Assembly: GCF_022682495.2 (NCBI RefSeq)
Contig: NC_071393.1
Coordinates: 118,932,239-118,996,238, forward strand
Direction: 5' to 3'
Source of the DNA: Desmodus rotundus
Taxonomy: Eukaryota > Chordata > Mammalia > Chiroptera > Phyllostomidae
Length of the DNA: 64,000 nt
Part shown: one piece after another, positions 23,997 to 33,988 of the stretch
Layout: each line of letters begins with the position of its first letter
How positions within the stretch are numbered: the stretch's first letter is position 1
Made by a program: the position numbers and the translations under genes
Notes under the pieces: generated by a model
Seen by the model: only the letters and a program-made list of their open reading frames with translations
The model's database searches: none
What the model was told of the DNA's origin: nothing

Positions 23997-24127
23997 GGGG
24001 GTTTCTATTCAGAAACGGAAGCAAAATGAAACCACATTCCCATAAAACCAGAAAACAAGTAGTTGAGGTTTCCTTTCCTCCAGGTTTAAAACTTTCACAA
24101 CCTTTCTACATATTTTTGCCCATCCAG

Positions 24128-24179
24128 ATTTAATCCCAATTAATTGGGATTAAATGGGAATTAATTGGGAATCCCAATT
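24128..24179. repeat. Perfect 28-bp palindrome plus adjacent inverted repeat
   Basis: 24128-24155 equals its own reverse complement, centred in CCCAATTAATTGGG. Immediately after it, 24163-24170 and 24172-24179 form an 8-bp inverted repeat around one base. Both share the AATTGGGA word, which suggests local duplication or snap-back copying inside the provirus. Confidence 0.95.
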
Positions 24180-24439
24180 CCCTTTTAATCCCTGCTCCTT
24201 TCCCACACTGGGAAGGACTGTACTTAAACTCAGTAGTTAAACCCAGTATCTGGCAGCCAGAAGTCCCTAGCACTGCAGGCACCTTCCACTAAAAGTCCCT
24301 AGATTCGCAGGGACATCCTTTGGACCCCAGTCCATGACCTTCAGAACCAGAGCTATCCCTATCAGAGCCAGTTGCACAGAGAACCTGACTGGTGCAGTGC
24401 CCACACAGCAGCAACACACAGCACCTGACCTGAAGGGAA

Positions 24440-25210
24440 CCCTCAGGCAACCACCTCACCCAGTTCCAAGATGGCGGAACTCTCAGGTGACCCGCCATCC
24501 AAGATACGTGGCTCATCCTCCACTAACCCAATGGTGACGCACCCACATGGCTTGCTGTCCAATCCCCAACATTCATGCAGGCTCGGCTTACAGAGCCTAG
24601 GGGTTCGCTTCCTCCCCAAACCTGAGCTCTGGGGGCGATTTAACAGCCTGGCCACTTCTTGTGCAACATTGGAAACGAAGGCCGGCCCATTATCGCTCCC
24701 AAGGGTCAGGGGAGTCCATATCTAGGGATGATCTCTCTGAGGAAGCTCGAGTAACTTCTCGGCTCTTTTCTGTCTTGGTGGGGAAGGCTTCCACCCAGAC
24801 AGAGAAGGCGCATACCATAGCTAGGAGATATTTGTATCCCCGGCTGGGCTTGACTTCAGTGGACTCTACTTGTAAGTCCTCGAGTGGTTGCTCCCCCCTC
24901 TGCTGTACTCCTGGTTCCCTTCCCGGGTGCCCTGCAGCGTTGTTTCGGGCACAGGTTAAGCACTGGGCAGATGCGGAGGCACAGAGTTTTGCCAGGTTGG
25001 GGAAGTAGAGGTACCTCCTGAGCAGGTTTTCAATGAGGTCTTGCCCATGTGGGTGAGGGCGTGGCCCTGTCTCACCAGGTTGCTGGCTTGTCCCCGGGGA
25101 ACATATATTCTCCCGTCTGGCAGCCCCGACTCTCCTCCGGGAGATTGTTGACACCCTGCCTGGTGAGCCCAGCTATTTTCTTCTGGAGCGTACCAACCAA
25201 ACCATCTCAC
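24440..25210 (-). pseudogene. pol: Retroviral integrase (pol 3' end) pseudogene
   Basis: Integrase DNA-binding and core segments are spread over at least three minus-strand frames. The N-terminal zinc-binding domain keeps H-x3-H (GHALTHMG, about 25049-25063). After a frameshift near 25.04 kb come C-x2-C (QCLTCARNNA, about 24951-24962), then the start of the catalytic core, TEVKPSRGYKYLLAM..WVEAFPTK. The first catalytic Asp position reads Glu (QVEST, about 24864). The second Asp is kept in GSDNGPAF (about 24682-24699) in another frame, after a stop and shift. A later RPQSSG block (about 24620-24637) is present, but the expected third acidic residue is not. The reading is clearly gammaretroviral and inactive. 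Confidence 0.9.
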
Positions 25211-25404
25211 TTCCCTGCTCTGTCCCCCGTTCCATTTCCTTTACACCATTCCGGGCGTGAGGGGTGCAGAGAAATTCTCAGAGACTGGGAAAATTCTGCA
25301 GTCTCTCTCTCCCATACCTTGGGGGGCGGGGTCAGTCTGCCACGGGCAATTATCATCCCTTTGTGGTTGCCAAAAACTGTTACAGAGCAGAGGGGGGGGG
25401 GCGT
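25211..25404 (-). other. Deletion junction between gag and integrase
   Basis: Proviral sequence passes here from a matrix-like gag frame straight to integrase. No capsid, zinc-knuckle, protease or reverse transcriptase motif lies between them. A complete gammaretrovirus-type genome would have several kilobases here. The exact breakpoint cannot be placed by eye. A G-rich homopolymer (about 10 G) lies at about 25389-25401. Confidence 0.75.
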
Positions 25405-25902
25405 TCACGATACATTGTTACAGAAAGGATTCCCGCTAAAAAAATGGGTGGCCGGCGGGCCTGGGCTACAAGGACTTGAGCCGAGGTCTTTTCTCTGGGG
25501 TTCCCGGAGCAACAAGTCTGCTCTGCCCTCCACTGGCTGCCCGTGGTCCCCAAAGCCCTGGACGCGCGCATGGCGCACTGTCGGAGCCAGCCAGGCGTGT
25601 CCTGCGCTGATTCCTGCCCACGGTCTATGTGGATAAATTGGTCTGGGTGACCTGGCCTCCCTATAACTACTAGATGTACTGCCCGGATGATGCCTTAAAT
25701 TCAGGGTCCCTTCAGGGGGCCAGCCTACTCCAAATGTTGGCCATTCTGAGGTGCAGGAGGTTTCTAATTGACCCACGTCCACGCTCGGGTCCTGTCCCCT
25801 GAACCGGTCAAAGTTCCGCCACTTGCAGTCTGGAACAGTGGAGGACCCTCCTCCCATAGCGACTCCTCCCTGCGGGGCAACAGACAAGGGGTGGGGATTC
25901 AC
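25405..25902 (-). pseudogene. gag: Retroviral gag pseudogene, matrix domain
   Basis: The minus-strand open frame of 165 codons holds TSEWPTFGVGWPPEGTLNL at residues 51-69 (about 25696-25752). This is the characteristic tryptophan-rich matrix block of gammaretroviral Gag. A downstream proline/arginine-rich part (SPRPIYPHRPWAG) fits the rest of the matrix region. The first Met of this frame is probably not the original start: a stop precedes it, and no N-terminal Met-Gly is in place. Capsid and nucleocapsid are absent. Confidence 0.85.
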
Positions 25903-26414
25903 TTCGCCCGCCTGGCCTCTCCTCTCGCGAGGACTTGGGTCTCTTGGCTAAGGCTGCCGCGTAGAGTTCGGGTTAGACTCCCAGCCGTTATGCCCCACGA
26001 CAGACCGAGGAACCGCAGGTGAGGAGGGCCCACGCATGCTCTGTGGGCTGATGCCGGTGGTCACACTCTCACTCTCACAACGTTCCAGAAGTTATTAGTT
26101 CCCCTCCCGATAGGGGAACCCTGCCTGGGGCCTTTCAGCCTGAGAGGTGATCAGTCTCTCCTTCCACCGCAAGGGTGGGCCTGGTATCGGACTCTGGTTC
26201 CCGGGGCACTTACCAGTGCGGCACCTCTCAGATTCCAAGTCCAGTTAGCTCCCCAACAGCCCGGGTCAAGAGCGGAGTCGTGGGCAGAGCCTGCAGAGCC
26301 CCCAGTTCGGAGGACCCGAAATCACTGGGGCACGCGCTTCCTCTCCGCTGCCGGGCTCCACCTGCTGCCCTCCGTCGCCTTCATCGGAGGCAATAGCCTG
26401 CTCGCGTGAGTCGT
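25903..26414 (-). other. Proviral 5' leader
   Basis: GC-rich sequence between the primer binding site and the gag remnant, in the position of the untranslated leader and packaging region. I see no decisive secondary structure by eye. Confidence 0.6.
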
Positions 26415-26432
26415 TTCCTGGTCAGGGAACCA
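26415..26432 (-). promoter_or_regulatory. Primer binding site, tRNA-Glu type
   Basis: On the minus strand TGGTTCCCTGACCAGGAA begins two bases after the 5' LTR. It is complementary to the 3' end of mammalian tRNA-Glu (CCA end plus acceptor and T-arm) with one apparent mismatch. tRNA-Glu priming defines the ERV-E-like group of class I elements. Confidence 0.88.
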
Positions 26433-26434
26433 AA

Positions 26435-26715
26435 TGTTACAGAAAAATGACTCAGACGAAGTTGTGGGGGTAGCGAAGTGGAGTTTATTTACGCACGCGG
26501 ACCCAGAGGAGGCAGTCTCCAAATTCTGGGCGCCGGGGCAAGCCAAAAGCCTGCTTATATAGGCAGGGGCTGACCATTACTATTGGCGCGAAAGCGTGGG
26601 GCGGAGCACAGTGCAAGGCGGGAAGCAGGCGCTTACAGAAGCAGAATGCGGAAGTCAGCGTGGCGGCTTATGGCTCGGCAGGACTTTCTTAAATGGAGTC
26701 TGCTTTCCTGTCACA
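26435..26715 (-). repeat. 5' LTR
   Basis: On the minus strand it runs from TGTGACAGGAAAGC to TCTGTAACA, 281 bp. U3 holds a CCAAT box (26582-26586) and TATATAAG (26554-26561). AATAAA is at 26484-26489. A perfect AP-1 word TGACTCA lies in U5 (26448-26454). It is nearly identical to the 3' LTR apart from 13 substitutions and 2 indels by eye. Confidence 0.96.
26554..26586 (-). promoter_or_regulatory. Proviral promoter elements: CCAAT box and TATA box
   Basis: CCAAT (26582-26586) lies about 20 bp upstream of TATATAAG (26554-26561) in proviral sense, an ordinary retroviral U3 layout. The same motifs are kept in the 3' LTR (TATA at 20536-20543). Whether the promoter is active cannot be judged from sequence. 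Confidence 0.7.
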
Positions 26716-26719
26716 ATCC
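26716..26719. repeat. Target site duplication, right copy (ATCC)
   Basis: Matches the four bases before the left LTR (20413-20416). Confidence 0.85.
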
Positions 26720-26849
26720 CACCTTTAAATGTCTTCTATCTCAGTTCACTCAGTTGGTCAGCATTTTTATGGTTGTAAATGCTTCACCATCCTATGCTGA
26801 ACACTTTCTATTTGTTAGTGTTCTTTTTAAGATGTTTCAGGACATGATG

Positions 26850-27200
26850 CATCCATTCATTGCATGACTATTAAGCTCCTATTATGTGCCAGGAAGCGGG
26901 GATACAATGATGAATAGGACAGGCAAAGCCTTCATTTGCAAAGGTCTGGGCAACAAACAACTAAACAGATAAATGTGTAATGTGTTTTTAGGTAATGTTA
27001 AGTGCTGTAAAGAAAAATATAGTAAAAGATGGAAAGTGTTGGCAATAGCAAAGGGCTATTTTAGATAGATAGGTATTTTAGACAGAAAGGAAAGATCTAA
27101 GTGGCATTTGATCTGAGACCTGAGTTCGATGCAATGTCTTGCGGAAGAACCTTCCAGGTGGGGAAACAGCAATTACGACGACTCTGAAGTGGAGATGATG
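26850..27200 (-). repeat. L2-like LINE fragment
   Basis: 'ACTATTAAGCTCCTATTATGTGCCAGGAAGCGGGGATACAATG', 'GTAATGTTAAGTGCTGTAAAGAAAAATATAG', 'GGGCTATTTTAGATAG', 'GGCATTTGATCTGAGACCTGA' follow the order of a reversed L2 3' region. Confidence 0.6.
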
Positions 27201-27755
27201 TGACAGGAGGTTACTAATGGATCTGTGAGCACAGCTTTCTCCCCTTCCCATGACTGAAAGCTAAATCCACATGGCTCTAGTTCTGTGGCAAATTCTGCTT
27301 TCCTCCTGTTGGACTTCTCCCTTCCTCCTCGATGCACACGTATGTATGTGTGCATGCTTATACTCACACGCACACGTTCTCCTAAAGATAGTATCATCTC
27401 TGCTGAATCAATTGTTTGGGATTTTGCGATACGGAATTGAAAGACTGGGGAGAGAGAGAATTCGAGTGGCAGGAGGCAAATGGCTGTGCTTAGCCGGGGA
27501 GGCATCACTGGAAGTAGCAAAGTCAAATTCTTCCTGAAGCCTAGGACAACATAAACTAGCGATGCGGGTTGGGTGGAACGCCATGAAGCGTCATGGCTCC
27601 AGTTATGGCATACCCCACATAAACAGGTCTGATCCTGCTCGGCTAGAGAGTATTGCTGGGATGCATAATGCAGACCCAGTATTGCCATATGTTCCAATTT
27701 TTCCAGAACAGTAACAGATTTGTTTTTATAGGAGGTTTTCTAATTTTAAAAACAC
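27201..27755. other. No recognised feature
   Basis: A 174-codon minus-strand ORF (27173-27697) crosses this stretch, but it has no recognisable domain, signal peptide or splice context (see findings). Confidence 0.4.
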
Positions 27756-28181
27756 TGTCATAGGGACTTCCACTTTCAGGAAGATGGGGTAGACATACTT
27801 GTCCCTATTTTATCCATTAAGTGTAACTAAAAACCCTGGAAATTATAGATTTTTTTTTTTAAAAAACAAGAAGACTGTGAAAGATGGAGAGAAAAGGGGG
27901 AAATTAACTATAGACCTTGAGACCCAAGGAAGTATACTCTGGCAAGTTATCTGAATTATCTTTTTGCCTCGTATATTCCAGACTTGGCGATGAAGAAGCT
28001 GAAAAGCTGGAAATACCATTGGGTATAGACAAAAAAAAAAAAAGCCCCAAGAAAAACATACTCTATCTGGCCCCCAAATAAGAAAGAGGGAGCCTAGTAA
28101 GACAGAAAATTGTTATAAATAAATGTTCTATTCCAGCCATATAGTACAGAAATATTTAAGACAATTATGTAATAAACTGGG

Positions 28182-28312
28182 AGGGACACAGTTTATTTCA
28201 TAACAATATAGAAGAACTGAACACTATCAGCTAGCAGGATCTAATTGACACTTATAGAAAACCCCACCCAACAGCAGCAGAAAGCACATTTTTTAAGTGT
28301 CCACAAAAGTGT
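28182..28312 (+). repeat. Misplaced duplicate of an LTR-L1 junction
   Basis: This segment (GGGACACAGTTTATTTCATAAC, then ATATAGAAGAACTGAACACTATCAGC) repeats 29391-29515 with many small differences. It combines the end of an MLT1-type LTR with the L1 ORF2 sequence into which that LTR inserted, about 1.2 kb out of order within the L1. Confidence 0.75.
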
Positions 28313-29027
28313 CTTTACTTCACTTGAGCTGGTAAAATAATGATACTAGCAGCTTGTAATAAGTATGTATATATAATGTAATCCTTAGAGCAACTACTTA
28401 AAAAAGCTACATAAAGAAATATACTCTGAAACACTATAGGTAAATCAAAATATGATTTTTTAAAAATGTTCAAATTGACATAAAGGCAGGAAATAGAAAA
28501 CAGAAATGTAACACAGAGCTAAACAATAAAACAATAGACTCAAGCCTTAATGTATCAATAATTGCATTAAATGTAAATATATGTACATTGTCCAAATTCA
28601 CCAATTAAAAGACAGAGATTGGCAGGATGGATTAAGAACATCATCTAACTATATACTATCTATAAGAAACTCACTTCCAATATATTAATATAGGCAGAAT
28701 GAAAATTAAATGATGATGAAAGACATATCATGCTCACATTAATGGAAAGAAAGTAGGAGTGGCTATAATAACATAAGATAAACTAGACTTCTGGGCCAAG
28801 GCTTTTACCAGAGACAAAGAAAGACATTACTTAATGATAAAAGAGCCCATGCCCCCAGAGGAGATAGCAGTACTAAATGTGTACACACCAAACCACACAG
28901 CTGCAAAATATGTGAAGCAAAAACTGGTAGAACTAAAGGGAGAAATACACAAACCCACAATTGTAGTTGAAGATCTATTCTTCTCAACAAGTTGGTAGAG
29001 AAACCTGACAGGAAATCAGCAAGGATA

Positions 29028-29415
29028 TGTGTATTAATCTGCTAGGGCTACCCCAACAAAATACCACAGACTCGATGACTTAAACAACAGAAATGTGTTT
29101 ATTTGTTTGCAGTCCAGGAGTCCGGAAGTCAAAGATCAAGGTGTCAACAGTTTTGAGTCTCCTAAGGCCTCTCTCCTTGCCTTGCTGATGGCTGCCTCCC
29201 CCTTTGTCTGCACACGGCCTTTCCTCTGGGTCACATGTCACTAGTGTCTCTGCCACCTCTTACAAGGATACTGATCCTGTTGGAATGGGGCCTACTCTAA
29301 TGACCTTTATTAATGGAATTACCTCTTTAAATTGCCTATTCCAAATATAGTCACATTTAGAAGTTAAAGTCTTAACATAAATTTTGGATGAGGGAACACA
29401 ATTTATATCATAACA
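29028..29415 (-). mobile_element. MLT1-type (MaLR) solo LTR in L1
   Basis: Starts TGTGTATTAATCTGCTAGGGCTACC and shows 'ACAAAATACCACAGACTCGATGACTTAAACAACAGAAATGTGTTTATTTG', 'AGTCAAAGATCAAGGTGTCAACAG', then '..CATAACA'. This is the reverse complement of an MLT1-like LTR. L1 ORF2 resumes on its right side (ATATAGAAGAACTC). No internal MaLR sequence remains. Confidence 0.85.
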
Positions 29416-30436
29416 ATATAGAAGAACTCAGTATCATCAGCTAGCAGGATCCCATTGACATTTATGGAAAACTTCACCCAACAACATCAGAAAGTACATT
29501 TTTAAAAGTGTCCATGGAACATATCCCAAGATAGACTACATCTGGGGCCATGAAACAAACCTCAACAAATTTAAAAGAATTGAAATCATACAGAGTGTGT
29601 TCCAACCAAAATGGAATCAAACTAGAACTCAATAGCAGAAAGGTAACAGGAAATTCTCCAAATACTTGTAAACTATACAAGATATTTCTCAATAACCTGT
29701 GACTCAGGGAGTTTTAAGAAATCAAATAATACATTAAACTGAATAGAAATAAAAATACATTGCATCAACATTTGTGGGACACAGACAAAGTAGTGTTGAG
29801 AGGCACATTTACAGAACTAAATGTGTATATTAGAAAAGAGAAAAAGCCTCAAATTACTAATCTAAACCCGTACCCCAAGAATCTATAGAGTGGAGAGTAA
29901 AATAAATCTAAAACAAGCAGGAGAAAGGAAAGAATTAAGATGAGAGCAAAAGTAGTGAAATTAAAAACAAGAAAGCAATTTAGAAAATCAATTAAAAAAA
30001 GAAATGGTTCCTTGAAAAGGTCAATAAAATTGACAAACCTCTAGCTTGGATTATAAAGAAAAAATTGGAGAAGACACAAATTCCTAACATCACAAATGAA
30101 ATAGAAGATACCAGTACAGGCACCACAGACAACAAAAGATAATAAGGGACTACTACAAATTAACCCTATACACATAAATTTGACAACTTAGAAAAAATGG
30201 ATCACTTTCTGGAAAAACATAATCTACAGTGTAGCCAATATAAAATAGATAATATGAATAGACATATAACTATTAAGGAAATTGAATCTATAATTTATAA
30301 ACTCTCCCAAAAGAAATTTCCAGGTTTAAGTGGTTGCACTGGAGAAAGCTACCAAACAGAAGAATCAACAACAATTGTATACATTCTCCTCCAGAAAACA
30401 CAGAAGTAGAGATCACTTTCCAATTTATTTTATGTT

Positions 30437-30893
30437 AGTATCAATATTTTTTTATGATTTACATTTCTCTGATGATGAGTGACTTTTCATACTTGAGCAT
30501 CTTTTCATACATATATTTGCCATTTGTTTGTTTTTTTTGGAGAAGTGTATTTTGGCAAATTTTTAATTGAATTGTTTGTTTTCTTGGTGTTAAGCTGTAT
30601 AAGTTCTTTATAAATTTTGGAAATTAACCCCTTATTAGATGTATCATTGGCAAATATGTTCTCCCATTCAGTGGTTGTCTTTTCATTTTGTTGATGCTTT
30701 TCTGTGCAAAGCTTCTTAGTTTGATGTAATCCCATTTGTTTATTTTTTCTTTTGTTTCCCTTGCCCGAGGAGATAGATATATCAGAGAAAAGTATTGCTT
30801 ATAAGAAATGTCTGCGGTTTTACTGCCTATATTTTCTTCCAGGATTTTTATGGTTTTGCAAGTTATATTTAAGTCTTCGATCCATTTTGAGTT
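30437..30893 (-). mobile_element. Reverse L1 ORF2 fragment nested in the old L1
   Basis: The minus-strand frame 30505-30735 includes [20 protein letters not shown], part of the L1 ORF2 C-terminal third. The plus-strand L1 resumes after it ('CTCAAAAATCTTAAACAAAATATTAGC'). Clean target duplications are not evident. Confidence 0.8.
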
Positions 30894-31682
30894 TTATGGA
30901 CTCAAAAATCTTAAACAAAATATTAGCAATTCAGCAATATATAAAAAGAATGATATACCATGAAGCAAGGGATGCTAGGGTGATTTAATATTGGAAAATC
31001 AATCAGTGTAATCTACTACATTAATAGGCTAAAGATGAAAAATTGCATGACCATGTCAATTGATGCAGAAAAAGTACTTGATGAAATTCAACTCCCATTC
31101 AGGATCAAAACTACCAGAAAAATAGGAATAGAGGGAAACTTCTGCCAAACACCTAAAGCTAACATATTTTAATGATGGATAACTGAATGCTTTCTCCCAG
31201 ATCAGGAACAACCCAAAGATGTCTGATCTCATTGCTATTATTAACATAGTGCTGGTGGTTCTAGCCAATGGAATAAAGCAGGAAAGGAAATAAAAGACAT
31301 GCAAACTGGAAAAGAAGAAATAAAACTGTTCCTATTTGTAAATGACATGATTGTCTATGTAGAAAATCCCAAGAAATCGACAAAAACCCTTCCTCTAAGA
31401 ACTAATGAGTTCAGCAGTGTTACAGGATATAATATAAACATAGAAATATCAATTGAATTTCTATATATTAGCAAGCACACATGGACATCAAACTGAAAAT
31501 ATTTATAATTGCTCAAGAAGTTAAATACGTATGTATAAATCCGGCAAAGCATAACTTGTATGCTGAAAACTACACAATGCTGATAAAAGAAATATCTGAA
31601 TAAGTGGAGAGCCATAATGTGTCATGGATTGGAAGACTCCATGTAACAAAGGTGTCAGTTCTCCCCAAACTGATATCCAAGT

Positions 31683-32106
31683 TGTAGTGGGGAGAGTGAT
31701 GGCTCCCAACCATGATATACATGTATCTACATCTTAATTCCTGAAACTCCTAAATATTACCTTATTTGGAAAAAGGAGTCTTGGCAGCTGTAATTAATTT
31801 AAGGATCTTGACATGAGATTATCCTGGATTACTTAGACACACAGAGGGGAACACAGACACAGAGAAGGCAATGTGGAGATGGAGCAGAGAGAGAGAGATG
31901 CAGCCACAAGCCAAGGAATGCCAGCAGTGTCAGAAACTGGATGAGCCAGGGAAGGATTCCCCCCACCAGAGCATCCAAAGGGAGTGCCAGCCTGCTGACA
32001 CCTTGTATTTGGACTTCTGGTCTCCAGAACTGAGAGTAAATTCCCGCTGTTTTAAGCTACCAAGGTTGTGGTAATTTGGTACAACAGCCACAAAAACTAA
32101 TTTACA
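31683..32106 (+). mobile_element. MLT1-type (MaLR) solo LTR
   Basis: Sense MLT1 order: 'GATGGCTCCCAACCATGATATACATG', 'TTACCTTATTTGGAAAAAGGAGTCTTGGCAGCTGTAATTAATTTAAGGATCTTGACATGAGATTATCCTGG', 'GCCACAAGCCAAGGAATGCCAGCAG', 'TGCTGACACCTTG', ending '..AACTAATTTACA'. It splits L1 ORF2, which resumes with GATTGAACACAATTCCTATCAG. Confidence 0.93.
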
Positions 32107-33477
32107 GATTGAACACAATTCCTATCAGAATTTCAGCAAGATTTTTTTTACAGATATACACAAAATTATTGTAAAATTTATATGGAAAATAAAAAGAACC
32201 GGAATAGCTAAAATGATTCTGAAAAGGAACAAAATAGGAAAAATGAGCCTATTCAAGTTTAAGACATTATATAGTTATAGTAATTTAGACTGTAGTATTG
32301 ATGGAGGAATGAATCAGTGGAACAGAATAGAGATCCCAGAATCAGAGCCACACAAATATGCACAACTGATTTTTCAAAAAAGTGCAAAAGCAGTTCAACA
32401 GAAAAGAGACAGCCTTTTTAAAAAATGGTGCTGAAACAACTGATATCCTCAGGAAAAAAAATAAACCTTAAGTCTCACAACTTATGTGAAAACTAGACCA
32501 AATTGGATCATAGGCATAAATGTAAAATGTAAAAGTATAAAATTTTTAGGAAAAAAATTGGAAATTTTCTTCAGGATCTAGGGCTAGGCAAACATGACTT
32601 GATACTAAACACATGCTCCCTAAAAGGAAAAATCAATAAACTTTAGGAAACTAAAGCTTTTGCTCTATGAGAAACCCCATTAAGAGGCTGAAAAGACAGG
32701 CTAAGGAATGGGAGAAAGTCCTTGCAAACCACACATCTGGCAAAGGAGAGAAATTTTACTGAATGGATCTACAAATGCCAAATAAATTCATTAAAATGTG
32801 TTTACCATCATTAGCCATTAGGGATATCACTATATGCCCATTGGAATAGCTAAAATCCAAAAGTGACATACCAAATGCTGGCAAAGATGTGGGACCTCCG
32901 GATCACATGCATTATTACTGTTGATAACGTGAAATGATACAGACATTCTCAGAAACACTGTGCAAATTTCTTTAGTAAAACTAAACATACAATTACCACG
33001 TGACCCAGCAATCGCCGTCCTGGCCACTTTGTTTCAGACAAATGAAGACATGTTTACTCAAAAGCCTGTACGTGTCTGTTTATAGATTTTATTTTTTAAT
33101 AGCCCCAAACTGGAGATAACCTACATGCCCTTCAATGAATGAATGATTAGATGAACTGTGGTACCACCATTGCATGGGATATTTTCCAGCAATAAAAAGG
33201 AACCAACTATTGATACATACCACAGTCTGGGTGTATCTCCAGAGAATTATGCTGAGTGTAAAAAGCCAATCACAAAAGGCTGCTTACTATATGATTCCAC
33301 GTGTATAACAGTCTTTAAATAATAAAATTATAGATGTGGAGAACAGACTAGAAGTTTCCAATAGCCAGGGGCAGCGGGGAGGAAGGAATGACATGGCCAT
33401 AAAAGGATCCTTGTGATGGAATCGTCCTGGACCTCGACTGCATCAATGTCAATACTCTGGTTGTGATACACTCTAGG

Positions 33478-33884
33478 GTTTTTTTATTTTTATTTTTTAT
33501 TATTTTTAATTAAAAAATTTTTTTTACTGTTCAAGTACGGTTATCTCCATTTTCCCCCCTGCCACTCCCTGCCCCCCACCCATCCCCACCTCCCACCTTC
33601 GATCCTACCCCCCTTTGGCTTTGTCTATGGATCCTTTATACTTGTTCTTTGACGACCCTTCCCCTTTTTCCTCTGTTGTCCCCTCCTCCCTTCCCTCTAG
33701 TAGTTACTGTCAGTTTGTTCTTTATTTCAACATCTTTGGTTGTATTTTGCTTGCTTGTTTGTTTTGTTGATTAGGTTCCACTTATAGGTGAGATCTTATG
33801 GTGTTTGGCTTTCTCTGCCTGACTTATTTCACTTAGCATCATGATCTCCAGGTCCATCCATGCTGGTGTGAAGGGTAGGAGCTC
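33478..33884 (-). mobile_element. Young 5'-truncated bat L1 3' end
   Basis: In the minus-strand direction it carries the last part of ORF2 and the 3' UTR (plus-strand blocks 'TTGCTTGCTTGTTTGTTTTGTTGATTAGG' and 'CTGTTCAAGTACGGTTATCTCC'). It ends in a T-rich tail at about 33.48 kb. It is inserted into the 3' UTR of the older L1. Confidence 0.88.
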
Positions 33885-33988
33885 ACCATTGGGGGAAACT
33901 GGGTAAAGGATACTTGGGATTGCTCCATATTATATTTTATAACATGCATGTAAATGTGTCATTAATACAAAAAAGATTTAATTAAAAA

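Larger units (their letters stand above)
20417..26715 (-). mobile_element. Class I endogenous retrovirus (gammaretrovirus-like), internally deleted
   Basis: A 6.3-kb provirus on the minus strand with every structural landmark. These are a 5' LTR (26435-26715), a tRNA-Glu-type primer binding site, a matrix-like gag fragment, an integrase fragment, the env transmembrane end, a polypurine tract and a 3' LTR (20417-20699). The flanking duplication is ATCC. Capsid, nucleocapsid, protease and reverse transcriptase sequence is missing, and all remaining coding regions carry stops and frameshifts, so it cannot make complete proteins. About 2.6-3 kb between integrase and the env end are not recognisable as env and hold tandem repeats and palindromes. 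By-eye LTR comparison gives 13 substitutions and 2 small indels in about 281 bp. The GC- and CpG-richer composition contrasts with the AT-rich flanks. Confidence 0.96.
27760..33988 (+). mobile_element. Old L1 LINE, plus strand, with nested insertions
   Basis: Old L1 (L1M-like) starting near GGGACTTCCACTTTCAGGAAG and ending in its 3' UTR (GGGGGAAACTGGGTAAAGGATACTTGGGATTG..) with an A-rich tail at about 33.98 kb. ORF2 remnants are visible: endonuclease-side sequence at 28.6-29.0 kb, the reverse transcriptase fragment KKFPGLSGCTGESYQTEE (30197-30409), and KLFLFVNDMIVYVENPKKS at about 31.3 kb. In the last, the catalytic F-A-D-D-type motif reads F-V-N-D. Stops and frameshifts are frequent, so it is inactive. 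It is interrupted by two MLT1-type LTRs and two reverse L1 pieces. Confidence 0.88.

Noticed and set aside
25049..25636. 195-codon plus-strand ORF
   Set aside because: Antisense to the gag/integrase remnants of the provirus, with no independent domain.
30197..31496. Active L1 reverse transcriptase
   Set aside because: Short frames only, the catalytic motif reads F-V-N-D, and the element is split by insertions.
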